A stretch of 45,499 nucleotides of DNA from CBDHHC01 sp050633205 (GTDB lineage Bacteria > Pseudomonadota > Alphaproteobacteria > Rhizobiales > CBDHHC01): contig JBOEGA010000023.1 in the NCBI GenBank assembly GCA_050633205.1, positions 1 through 45,499 of the forward strand, in the 5' to 3' direction. Positions 35,462 through 43,994 of this stretch are shown here, piece after piece (position 1 is the stretch's first letter; each line of letters starts with the position of its first letter). Below the pieces are notes generated by a model. The model was given only the letters and a program-made list of their open reading frames with translations, had not been told where the DNA came from and ran no database searches. A program made the position numbers and the translations under genes.

Positions 35462-36217
35462 ATGACCCATATTTCCAACGCAGACAGGAAAACCATAATT
35501 TTGACTGGGGCCAGTCGGGGTATTGGTCATGCTACAGTAAAACGCTTTTCCAGTGCCGGCTGGCGCGTAATTACCTGTTCACGCCACCCATTTCCGGAAA
35601 ACTGTCCCTGGGAGGCCGGTCCGGAAGACCATATTCAGGTCGACCTTTCAGATCCGGAAGATATTCAGCTTGCTATAGAAGAAATGCGGCAGAGATTAAA
35701 GCAGCAGGGTTGGCGGCTGCACGCGCTGGTAAATAATGCCGGAATTTCCCCAAAAGCTGAAGATGGCTCGCGCTTAAGCAGCCTGAATACTCCACTCATT
35801 GACTGGCAGAAAGTTTTTCAGGTTAACTTCTTTTCCCCCATAACCCTGGCAAGAGGTCTACTGGAAGAGTTGCGTTCTGCTCAGGGAGCTGTTGTGAATG
35901 TAACTTCAATTGCTGGAAGTAGCGTCCATCCCTTTGCAGGATCTGCCTATGCTACCTCCAAAGCTGCACTTGCTTCATTAACTCGCGAGATGGCAAGTGA
36001 CTTCGGGCCGTTTGGTATTCGAGTAAATGCAATTTCTCCCGGTGAAATTGATACATCCATTCTGTCTCCAGGCACTGAAAAAATTGTAGAACAAATACCA
36101 ATGAAAAGGCTTGGTTCACCGGAAGAAGTTGCTAAAGCAATATATTTCCTCTGCACGGAGCAATCCAGTTATATAAATGGCGCAGAATTGCATATTAACG
36201 GTGGCCAGCACGTCTGA
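35462..36217 (+). CDS. Short-chain dehydrogenase/reductase
   Basis: 251 residues, classical SDR. Cofactor motif TGASRGIGHA, LVNNAGIS, catalytic Ser of NVTSIAGS and YATSK (Tyr-x-x-x-Lys), PGEIDT, and C-terminal YINGAELHINGGQ. Probably NADPH dependent given Arg residues near the end of strand 2 (SRHPF). Substrate unknown; likely co-transcribed with pdxH. Confidence 0.92.
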   Translation: MTHISNADRKTIILTGASRGIGHATVKRFSSAGWRVITCSRHPFPENCPWEAGPEDHIQVDLSDPEDIQLAIEEMRQRLKQQGWRLHALVNNAGISPKAEDGSRLSSLNTPLIDWQKVFQVNFFSPITLARGLLEELRSAQGAVVNVTSIAGSSVHPFAGSAYATSKAALASLTREMASDFGPFGIRVNAISPGEIDTSILSPGTEKIVEQIPMKRLGSPEEVAKAIYFLCTEQSSYINGAELHINGGQHV

Positions 36218-36532
36218 TCAATTTGATTTTCCGTATTAACTAGGCACCCAAAGTCAATTTTTTTACCAAAAACTAGATGATTCTATAGTTTTAATTATGC
36301 ACTTAAATGTATAAACATAGATTGTTTTTAGTTTAGATTCTGGCTTTATAAAGTCTGTACTTTATCTTCCCTTGAATTTCTTTGATATTATTTTAAGAGG
36401 TAGTGCTTAATTCAGGATAACTCTTGAATTCCCGGTTCGTAATAAATGCGGATTGGTGTGGGAGTGTTTGTATATATTTTGATCGACCACGATTATAAGA
36501 AATTCATAAATATAATTGATACGGAAATTAAC
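36218..36532. other. AT-rich intergenic region
   Basis: 315 bases. No recognisable gene or RNA. Probably holds the promoter of the following small gene. An in-frame ATG at 36446 could extend that gene by 29 codons, but the extension looks unlike coding sequence. Confidence 0.4.
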
Positions 36533-36901
36533 ATGAACACGATTGCTGAACTACGCGTGCTGGTTTTCAGTTTTAATGACATTAAAAAGGCATTGGAGCT
36601 CTCTGCTCAGCAGCTCAACATATCTGTGCCTGACAAGGATATCACTGAAGTTATTGGCGCTGATGGTGAGGAAGTTACAATCCTTTTTCAAAATTCGCCG
36701 GGGATACATGAGCCGGGTCTGGACATTCAGGAACACGATATGATTGAAAGCCTGATTGGTCTCTGCATTTCAAGAAAAATTCCGATCCCCAGAAATGCGG
36801 AGAAAACAATTGAAGTGCAGCGGAATACGATCTCAATGTGGATTGAGACAGGCGATGTTGATAATACTGATGCGACTGAACAGGCAAGAAAAAGAATTTA
36901 A
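36533..36901 (+). CDS. Small cytosolic protein of unknown function
   Basis: 122 residues from ATG 36533. Acidic and soluble, no membrane segment: MNTIAELRVLVFSFNDIKKALELSAQQLNI, then a beta-rich ITEVIGADGEEVTILFQNS, helical DMIESLIGLCISRKIPIPRNAEKTIEV, and NTISMWIETGD. The composition and clean start argue for a real gene. I do not recognise the family. Confidence 0.6.
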   Translation: MNTIAELRVLVFSFNDIKKALELSAQQLNISVPDKDITEVIGADGEEVTILFQNSPGIHEPGLDIQEHDMIESLIGLCISRKIPIPRNAEKTIEVQRNTISMWIETGDVDNTDATEQARKRI

Positions 36902-37267
36902 ACTGCGGAGTAATATAATATTAAATTGAGTATAAATGCAGTTGCCACATTTATGACAATAATAGATGTAATATAGTCAATATCAGAAATGACTATCTAT
37001 TTGTTTCTCGCCCTCGGCCACCCCGCTATTGCTTCCGAGGGCGAGAAGTTCCACACAGAAATATAGTTAATGTGTAGAATCTATAAGTAAATGTATAAAC
37101 AATAGCGTGATTATCCGCAACTGTTTTCCATAATATTAACATATTTTTAAGAGTTATTTGGTGCCGCTTCTGGTTGCGCTGTAAGCGCATTTTGCATGGC
37201 TGATATTTTGCAGGGTAAATTGCCTGAAAGTAAGATAGATGGTTATCTTGGTATATATATGTTTTTG
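36902..37267. other. AT-rich intergenic region containing a large GC-rich hairpin
   Basis: 366 bases without a gene. Its only notable structure is the hairpin at 37005-37047, whose GC content contrasts sharply with the surroundings. Confidence 0.5.
37005..37047. repeat. 13-bp perfect inverted repeat
   Basis: TTCTCGCCCTCGG (37005-37017) pairs perfectly with 37035-37047 around a 17-nt GC-rich loop. No T-run on either strand. Could be a dispersed palindrome, a Rho-assisted terminator or part of a small RNA. Confidence 0.6.
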
Positions 37268-38494
37268 TTAGTCATTGCCAATTTGGGCCAGATCTTCAAG
37301 TTGCAATAGCAGCTTTTCAGTCTTGTCGAGGTTGAAAATAGAGAGATCCTGAGTGTATATACCCGCATTGTGCAGAGCCTGCTGAAATGGTTGCCACAAA
37401 GGGTGTGCGTTGGCCGGTGTTGTGATGCGGGGCCAGTTCGGTCCGTTTTGGCGCGATGAAAAATTTTGTTTTCCCATCCAGTTATATGCGAGTTGCCAGA
37501 TTAGAGGATTAACTCTGCGGTTTTTAGGGCCGCGCACCTGTTCAATGCTTGGCATTGTTCTGTCATCTTCGTGTGGGCCAATTTCTATATTTGCAATCGG
37601 CGTACCTTCGCGACGGACACTGAATACCCGCACTCTGTGGAATCTTATCTGATCGGCATATTGATCAAGGCAGTTATTCATAAGTTGGGACTCTGTTATA
37701 AAGTCCTGTGCAGTACGAAGAGGGACAATATCAAAACCATTGATACGATCTCCCTCAAGCCAGCAATCCTGAATGCCGCTTTCTCCAATAAACAGAACCA
37801 GCTTTGCTCTGTTGTACCAGGTTTTGGCAGCATCAAGAGCTTTGTGTATTCCCATATTTGGATGCCAGAGTGTCTGTATAAGCTGATGTGCATCAGTATC
37901 CGTATTTTGCGAATACCATGCCCAGGCAGCAAGCAACTCCAGAGTATCGTCACTTTCGCAAACCTCATGTGCACGGGTATATAGCAGGGGGATGCCAGCT
38001 ACCCAAAGGGCAAAGCTCTCGTCACAGAGTTGGTAAGAGCGAATAACTTTTCTGAGCCAGACAGGCAGGTCATATTCCTGTTCCGGGATCAGATTAACAA
38101 TATGCTTCGAGAATATCTCGCTGTCAGGAAGTTTGCCCTCTAATGGTGTTTCAAAAGCTTGTGGTGGAAGCTTTCTCATCCACCACGGCAGGCTCAGGGA
38201 TTCAGATGCATTTTTCAGGTTTTCACCAGCGTATATTTTTTCATAAGCCATGTATCGGGCATCTTCAGTGCCAAAATCTGTGGCAAGGGCAAACAGAAGG
38301 CCAGGGAAGCTGAGCATCAGATCACTCATGCATCTTGAATGTTCAGCAAGCACCTCCACAGAACGCCTGTAAGGCTCTGGAAAGCCATATGAAACCTGCT
38401 GAGGGCTATCGAATTTTAAAGTTTTTGATCGCTCTGGACTTAATGGACGCACAACTAAAACTCCCTTTACCAGATCCATTCTCTTTGTTTGCAT
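37268..38494 (-). CDS. PcfJ-like domain protein, unknown function
   Basis: 408 residues from ATG 38494 (ATG 38479 is also possible; a TTG at 38524 less so). N-terminal two thirds helical and Trp-rich (LPWWMRKLPPQ, WLRKVIRSYQL, AAWAWYSQN). The C-terminal part has LRTAQDFITESQLMNNCLDQYAD, VRVFSVRREGTPIANIEIG and IEQVRGPKNRRVNPL, which follows the PcfJ family pattern (EG..M.HC...Y, then F S.R..G.P.A..EI, then Q.RG..N). PcfJ proteins are found on mobile elements and plasmids with unknown role. Call is by pattern, moderate confidence. Confidence 0.6.
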   Translation of the reverse strand: MQTKRMDLVKGVLVVRPLSPERSKTLKFDSPQQVSYGFPEPYRRSVEVLAEHSRCMSDLMLSFPGLLFALATDFGTEDARYMAYEKIYAGENLKNASESLSLPWWMRKLPPQAFETPLEGKLPDSEIFSKHIVNLIPEQEYDLPVWLRKVIRSYQLCDESFALWVAGIPLLYTRAHEVCESDDTLELLAAWAWYSQNTDTDAHQLIQTLWHPNMGIHKALDAAKTWYNRAKLVLFIGESGIQDCWLEGDRINGFDIVPLRTAQDFITESQLMNNCLDQYADQIRFHRVRVFSVRREGTPIANIEIGPHEDDRTMPSIEQVRGPKNRRVNPLIWQLAYNWMGKQNFSSRQNGPNWPRITTPANAHPLWQPFQQALHNAGIYTQDLSIFNLDKTEKLLLQLEDLAQIGND

Positions 38495-38849
38495 GGCGGA
38501 ATAAAGGCAGCAAATGTGATACAAATGAATTATACACTGTATTCAAGCTTTTTCCACAGGTGTTGCCAGTAAAGTATGAAGAGATAAAAGATTCTCTCAT
38601 TCTTCCACTTAATGTTTATATAATAGGACATAAGTATGTAGGATGTACGACAGGGCATTGTGTTGTTGTGGTTTGAAGTTTTGTTTGAATTTAATCAGAA
38701 TGTTATATTGTTTATTGCGCTGTTAAACTTGATTTTTCTCGCTCGTAGTAATGTATAAGTTATTTTGTAAAATTGATTATCGAATAATTTTAATATTATT
38801 TAAGTATGGTTAATAACAGTAGCACCCTAATGGAAACACTAGGTTTATA
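38495..38849. other. AT-rich intergenic region
   Basis: 355 bases, strongly AT-rich with many TTATT/AATAAT stretches. It holds the upstream region of the PcfJ-like gene. No gene or stable structure seen. Confidence 0.4.
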
Positions 38850-39560
38850 TTATTTGCTATAAAACCGGATGCCATATTTAAACATGTACAAAGTGATTAG
38901 GCTGAGAATTTTAAAACCCGCACTTACAGATCCGGTTAACGTGCCTGATATCTTGGAAACGCCGATCCTTGCTCTGTAGTTCACCGGGGTCTCCATAATT
39001 TTGAGATTATGTAACGCAGCCTTGATCTGCATCTCTATTGTCCAGCCATAACCTTTGTCAGACATGGCTAGTGCCATTAATCTTCCATGTTTGATTGCTC
39101 TAAATGGGCCAAGGTCTGTGTATTTTGTTTTCCATAGAAGCCGCATAAGAAAACAGGCTAGGTTATTCCCCACCTGTTGTTGGAGGGTTAAAGCACCTTT
39201 TTGTGCTTTACCGGCTGTTCTTGACCCCAGAACCAGGTCTGCTGCACCATTAAGTATAGGGTCGACAATCAAATGCATTTCATTGGGGTAGTCGCTGTAG
39301 TCACCATCCAGAAAAACAACAATATCGCAGTTTTTTAGTTCCTGAATTCCTGTCAGGCAGGCCTGTCCATATCCGCGCCGGGGTTCATGAATTACTCTCG
39401 CTCCATTGCTGGAGGCGACCCTTGCTGTTTCATCTGTTGAGCCATTATCAACAACGATAACATCATCAACCCAGTCCGGGATGTCGGCTAATACATTTTT
39501 GATCGCTTTTTCTTCATTCAAAGCCGGAATGATGACGCTGATACGCTGCTGTTCTTTCAT
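38850..39560 (-). CDS. Glycosyltransferase family 2 (polyprenyl-phosphate sugar synthase-like)
   Basis: 236 residues. GT-A fold: SVIIPALNEEKAI, VVDNGSTDETARVA, RRGYGQACLTGI, metal-binding FLDGDYSDYP, and DLGPFRAIK. C-terminal GVSKISGTLTGSVSAGFKIL. Resembles dolichyl/undecaprenyl-phosphate glucose or mannose synthases that feed membrane glycosyltransferases, fitting the gene next door, whose stop lies 3 bases from this start. Confidence 0.88.
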   Translation of the reverse strand: MKEQQRISVIIPALNEEKAIKNVLADIPDWVDDVIVVDNGSTDETARVASSNGARVIHEPRRGYGQACLTGIQELKNCDIVVFLDGDYSDYPNEMHLIVDPILNGAADLVLGSRTAGKAQKGALTLQQQVGNNLACFLMRLLWKTKYTDLGPFRAIKHGRLMALAMSDKGYGWTIEMQIKAALHNLKIMETPVNYRARIGVSKISGTLTGSVSAGFKILSLITLYMFKYGIRFYSK

Positions 39561-39563
39561 GTC

Positions 39564-41012
39564 CTATACGTTATTGCCGGTCGAAGGAAAGAGCAATAGA
39601 TTGTTGTTAATTCTAAGGTAATCGTAATAGAAAGCGATCCAGACAGGTATCCAGATTATCCATATTATATATGCTTGGTAAATCTCATATTCTCCCCGGG
39701 CCAGAAAATAGAATGCCAGATAATATAGTGGCATAAGTATCGTCAGGATAAGGAGACCGCAACTGTGGTAGAATGCCATAAAGGGAGCAACCCAGACAAA
39801 ATACCAGGGAAATTGCGCCGGGCTTAGTAGAAAAATAGCACTGATTAAGAGTGCAGTTTTCTTCAGTAAGCTGGTGCTTGTTGATGCCGGGATGGCAAAC
39901 AGCAGGAAAATTATAATGAGCAATATCGCTACAATGCTGACCCGTGTAATGGTATTCGCCAGCTGTGGGTCACCGGTTAGCAGCATGTAGCCATAGGATA
40001 GAGCAGGAAAAAGAGCGCTGTTTGTTTTCCATTTGGTAGCATAGGCAACAAAGCCAGAGTTGCTGTCAATAGTCGTAATCAATATAGGCCAGGCCATAAT
40101 CAGACCAAGCAGCGCTGCTGGAAATAGAACAGAGATCAGTAAAGCCGGCCGGAATAATATAGGCCGTATTAGTATTGGGTACAGGGCTAAGGGCCAGATT
40201 TTAACACCCGCAGCCAGCATCAGGGTCAGGCCTGACCATCTATATAATTTTAACACTGAAAGATAAATGGCTCCAATCAGAAATGGAATTAGTACGGCTT
40301 CCATATGTACGGAATTAAACAGCTCTTTTATTACCAGCGGATTCCACCAGTACATGGCAGCCCAGATAGCAGGCCTTTTGATCCTGCGCAGCAGGAGAAT
40401 AATCAGCAATAAAGTTACAAGATCTGCCGCAAATATAATAATGCGCCAGGCTTTCAGGTTGAATGGGTCAATTAAGTAGGCCGCAGCAAACATTGCCTGT
40501 GTAACAGGAGGGTATATTGTTCTGAGCTCAGGGTGGTTTATTCTTGATAATGTGGGGGAGGTTAACGCTGATATCGATTTAAGCTTATCAGCCGCTTCTC
40601 CCTGTCTTTTAAATTCTTCAGGTGAATAGCGGTATGGATTTATACCATGGGCAGTCACTGCTCCGTCCCACAGGTAGCGTTGATAGTCATCTTCCAGAAC
40701 CGGAGTGCTGTCAAATAGTGCCACTCGCATAAAAACACCGGCCACAATTATAAGCAGCAGAATGCAGTTGTTGTTTCGTGAGCTTGCTACAGTTTTTTTG
40801 ATAAGCAGCACAAGTCCGCTAAACAGTATTCCTGCTGCACACAAGGATATAGCCAGCGGCCAGATTGGCATATCTTTAACCGCAATATCATATCCAAATT
40901 TTTGTGAGAACAGGGAGAGAGAATAGCAAATTCCTATTCCCGACAGTGCTGCCAGAGCCCAGATAATATGTACAGGCGGTATATGTCTTATGCTTTTTAT
41001 GAGTAATGTCAC
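39564..41012 (-). CDS. Polytopic membrane glycosyltransferase (GT87/GT-C type)
   Basis: 482 residues, about 11-12 membrane helices. The loop VLEDDYQRYLWDGAVTAHGINPY carries acidic residues typical of the polyprenyl-phosphate-dependent GT-C catalytic loop; YWWNPLVIKELFNSVHMEA and SPAQFPWYFVWVAPF are typical of DUF2029/GT87 proteins. GTG start. Presumed to add a hexose from a lipid-linked donor at the periplasmic face, with the neighbouring GT2 enzyme supplying the donor. Confidence 0.82.
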   Translation of the reverse strand: MTLLIKSIRHIPPVHIIWALAALSGIGICYSLSLFSQKFGYDIAVKDMPIWPLAISLCAAGILFSGLVLLIKKTVASSRNNNCILLLIIVAGVFMRVALFDSTPVLEDDYQRYLWDGAVTAHGINPYRYSPEEFKRQGEAADKLKSISALTSPTLSRINHPELRTIYPPVTQAMFAAAYLIDPFNLKAWRIIIFAADLVTLLLIILLLRRIKRPAIWAAMYWWNPLVIKELFNSVHMEAVLIPFLIGAIYLSVLKLYRWSGLTLMLAAGVKIWPLALYPILIRPILFRPALLISVLFPAALLGLIMAWPILITTIDSNSGFVAYATKWKTNSALFPALSYGYMLLTGDPQLANTITRVSIVAILLIIIFLLFAIPASTSTSLLKKTALLISAIFLLSPAQFPWYFVWVAPFMAFYHSCGLLILTILMPLYYLAFYFLARGEYEIYQAYIIWIIWIPVWIAFYYDYLRINNNLLLFPSTGNNV

Positions 41013-41134
41013 AACTTTTTCGATTGATATAGGGAAGGGGTATATTCATGTCTTCCTTTAAAGCTACCATCGCAGGCTGAAAAGGCAACCTGTCTGCTAT
41101 AACACTCTTGTGATTTAAGGGAAGGCTGCCTGTT

Positions 41135-43141
41135 CTAATGGATTGTCTGTAGTCTGGCTGGCCACGGGCGTTGTTTGGTTTGCAACGTTGCAGTCTTTTC
41201 ATCTTTTGGTGGCTGGTAACCCTCTACTGTTTTGCGCAGGATCAGCAATATTGTATCCAGATCTTTTGCTTCAATCGCTCGTGCTATTCGCTTTAATATG
41301 GCTTCGAGTTCAGGGCCGGGAATATGTGGCTCCATATTCTTCATAATTCTCGGGTGCTCTGTTCCAGCAGTATTCTTACCAATTAGGAGCTCTTCGTATA
41401 ATTTCTCGCCGCGACGCAGTCCGATATATTCAATAGCAATATCGCCTTCCGGGTTCTCATTTGATTTTATCTCAAGCCCGAACAGGCTGATCATCGAGCG
41501 GGCCAGATCATCAATTTTTATAGGTTCTCCCATATCCAGAACAAACACATCTCCACCTTTTGCCATGGCGCCTGCCTGTATCACGAGGCCGGCTGCCTCA
41601 GGTATCGACATAAAAAAGCGGTTTATATTGGGGTGGGTAACTGTAACCGGCCCGCCATTCTTGATTTGCTTCTGAAATCTTTTAATTACAGACCCGGAAG
41701 AGTCCAGAACATTGCCAAAGCGCACCATAGTAAAGGTGGTTTGCTTGGTTTTTTCTGCAAGTGCCTGAAGTATCAGCTCTGCAAGCCTTTTACTGGCCCC
41801 CATTATATTGGTTGGGCGAACCGCTTTGTCCGTTGACACCAGTACAAATTGTTCTACCCCGACTTTTTCAGCCATACGTGCAACTGTAAGTGTGCCGAAG
41901 GTGTTGTTTCTAAGTCCGGAAAATGGATTTTGTTCTACAAGGGGGACATGCTTGTATGCTGCAGCATGATAGATCGTCTCTATTTCATAGTCCCTAAGCG
42001 TACTTTCAATCAGGTCAGTATCAAGAACGGAGCCAAGTATTGGGAATATTTCTGTTGCATAGGGTTTTGTATCCCCTTCAGTTTCATTTTTAATATTGTT
42101 GTTTTTCAATTCATTAAGCTCATCCTCTATTTCATAAAGGGCCGCTTCTGACACATCAAACAGAACCAGTATCCGTGGTCTTTGTTTTAATATCTGTCTG
42201 CTGAGTTCGGATCCGATTGACCCGCCTGCACCGGTAACCATTACAGCTTTTTCTTTGATATTTTTGTCCATCAGCTGAGGGGCTGGTGGAACCGGAGGGC
42301 GTCCCAGAAGGTCCATAATATCAATGGGCTTGAGGTTGCTTACCTCAACCTTTCCTGATGCAATATCTCCCATAGCCGGAAGCGCCTTGACAGCAACCCG
42401 GTATTTTTCAAGAGACTGGATAATTTTTCGCTTCTGGGTCCAGGATACATAGGGAAGGGCAATAAAAATCTCTTTGACATCATCCTGGGCAATATAGCGC
42501 CCGATCCTGTCCGGTGAGTAGACTTTCAGGCCGCTTATTCTCTGTCCAAGAACGCATTTATTGTCATCAATCAGTCCCACTGTTTTGTAGTCTGTATTGT
42601 TTTTAAGGTCGGATAATAGCTGAATACCTGCCCGGCCAGCACCGTATATCAGGACATTTCTGGGGGGGGCTTGTTTCCTGGCGGCAGGGTGGGGCAAGGG
42701 AATATCTTTTAACACCCAGCTGATTGCTTCCCTTCCAAGCCAGATAAAAAGGACTGAAAGAACTCCGTACATTATAACAACAGACCGGGGAACCTCAACG
42801 GCACCGGACAGTACTATCACCAGTGACCATATAAGTACGCCAAGGCAGGTGGACAGAGTGATTCTGACAATAAAGGACTTATCCAGATACCTTGTGACCT
42901 GCTGATAGACCTTCATATTATGATATACGCTTACACCGATAATCGGCGCGCTTAGGAAAATCAGGGTTAGCAGTGGAGTGGGTGGGATATAAAACTCTGA
43001 AAGCCGCAAGTATAGTGCACCCCACAATGCAAGATACATAACGCAGAGATCCATAGATATAATAATAGCTCTTTTATACCGTCTTTTTAAATTGACAAGC
43101 CATGTAATAAGCTTGTTTTTGTCATATTTATATTTCGGCAT
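41135..43141 (-). CDS. Nucleotide-sugar 4,6-dehydratase, membrane form (CapD/WbpM/PglF type)
   Basis: 668 residues from ATG 43141 (a GTG 44 codons earlier lacks a ribosome binding site). Four N-terminal membrane helices, a CoA-binding-like Rossmann domain (NVLIYGAGRAGIQLLSDL), then the SDR dehydratase domain: VTGAGGSIGSELSRQ, YHAAAYKHVPLVE, STDKAVRPTNIMGASKR with the Ser-Met-Lys set used in place of Tyr by WbpM-type enzymes, and GLRRGEKLYEELL. Makes a 4-keto-6-deoxy UDP-sugar for polysaccharide. A C8 run occurs in the coding strand at 42662-42669. Confidence 0.92.
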   Translation of the reverse strand: MPKYKYDKNKLITWLVNLKRRYKRAIIISMDLCVMYLALWGALYLRLSEFYIPPTPLLTLIFLSAPIIGVSVYHNMKVYQQVTRYLDKSFIVRITLSTCLGVLIWSLVIVLSGAVEVPRSVVIMYGVLSVLFIWLGREAISWVLKDIPLPHPAARKQAPPRNVLIYGAGRAGIQLLSDLKNNTDYKTVGLIDDNKCVLGQRISGLKVYSPDRIGRYIAQDDVKEIFIALPYVSWTQKRKIIQSLEKYRVAVKALPAMGDIASGKVEVSNLKPIDIMDLLGRPPVPPAPQLMDKNIKEKAVMVTGAGGSIGSELSRQILKQRPRILVLFDVSEAALYEIEDELNELKNNNIKNETEGDTKPYATEIFPILGSVLDTDLIESTLRDYEIETIYHAAAYKHVPLVEQNPFSGLRNNTFGTLTVARMAEKVGVEQFVLVSTDKAVRPTNIMGASKRLAELILQALAEKTKQTTFTMVRFGNVLDSSGSVIKRFQKQIKNGGPVTVTHPNINRFFMSIPEAAGLVIQAGAMAKGGDVFVLDMGEPIKIDDLARSMISLFGLEIKSNENPEGDIAIEYIGLRRGEKLYEELLIGKNTAGTEHPRIMKNMEPHIPGPELEAILKRIARAIEAKDLDTILLILRKTVEGYQPPKDEKTATLQTKQRPWPARLQTIH
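42662..42669. repeat. G8/C8 homopolymer tract inside the dehydratase gene
   Basis: Eight G on the plus strand, coding C8 for Ala-Pro-Pro just before the first Rossmann motif. A one-base slip would shift the frame and remove both catalytic domains. Confidence 0.6.
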
Positions 43142-43490
43142 TACTTTTTGCCTTGGAAGATTTTGTGAAATGATGTTGGGAAGTGTTTGCCGCACTCTTC
43201 CTTTTAATCTATATTGCTGAAGTATATTGCAAGTATTGATAGGTTTTTTGAATGATAATGTGGGCGTATCCACAGTTTTTTCTTGTAAAAGAATGCGTTT
43301 ATACTGTTGGAATATCTTTTCAGTTATAAAATATATTTCTCTCTCACAGATCAGAATAGAATAAAAAGAAAAATCTTTTTATTTTAGAGGAGTTAGAAAA
43401 ATTGCGATATACTGGTTTTTTTATGCGGGAGTGATTAATTACCAGGTGTAGGCGGTCTCTTTGTTATATTGACGGACTTAGGTGGGGAAG
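43142..43490. other. AT-rich divergent intergenic region
   Basis: 349 bases between the dehydratase and the small secreted protein, which diverge. Holds both promoters presumably. A 10-bp AT stem AATAAAAAGA/TCTTTTTATT (43360-43369 with 43374-43383, AAAA loop) is present, T-rich on both strands and possibly a weak terminator. No gene recognised. Confidence 0.45.
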
Positions 43491-43721
43491 ATGCAGAAAA
43501 CAAAACTCGGATTTGCACTTATATTTTCATTTTTTCTAATGACAGTTACTGCAGTATTTGTGGTGAATTCGGACTGTTCATATGCAAAAGATGGCCGGAA
43601 ATTCACCTCCTGTCTTCAAAAGTGCCAGAGTCAGCTTCGTCAGTGTTTTAGAGGTGGCGATAAAGGCAGATGTCAAAAGCAGTTCAGAGCATGTCAGAGG
43701 GGATGCCAAAGATATTGGTAA
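43491..43721 (+). CDS. Tiny secreted basic protein with symmetric six-cysteine pattern
   Basis: 76 residues from ATG 43491, with AGGTGGGG just upstream. Signal peptide (LGFALIFSFFLMTVTAVFVV, likely cleaved after SYA). The mature part of about 43 residues is rich in Gln, Arg and Lys and has six cysteines spaced C-x3-C-x6-C-x8-C-x6-C-x3-C, a mirror-image order. This would suit a disulfide-stapled helical hairpin. Not recognised as a known family. Confidence 0.7.
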   Translation: MQKTKLGFALIFSFFLMTVTAVFVVNSDCSYAKDGRKFTSCLQKCQSQLRQCFRGGDKGRCQKQFRACQRGCQRYW

Positions 43722-43994
43722 TGGTGCTCTACTTTTGATTCTCGGTATTTTGGTATCTCATCCCATTTAAAGCCTTCAATGACCCAGGCAGACAGAAAAG
43801 TCTGTAAAATATTGTCATAATTTACAAAGCAGTTGGTGAAACTGCCAGTTCTACCCGGAGAAACCTCAAGATAGGTCTACCCAACCCACCATAACTACTG
43901 CTATAAATCAGCAAAGTCAGAGAAAATCAAATTCTGGCAAACTTTCTCATATTGTTTTTTACATAACAATATATGCATGGGGGATCGACGAAGA

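Noticed and set aside
41232..41675. Plus-strand open frames over the dehydratase gene
   Set aside because: Antisense shadows of a strongly matched CapD/WbpM-type gene.
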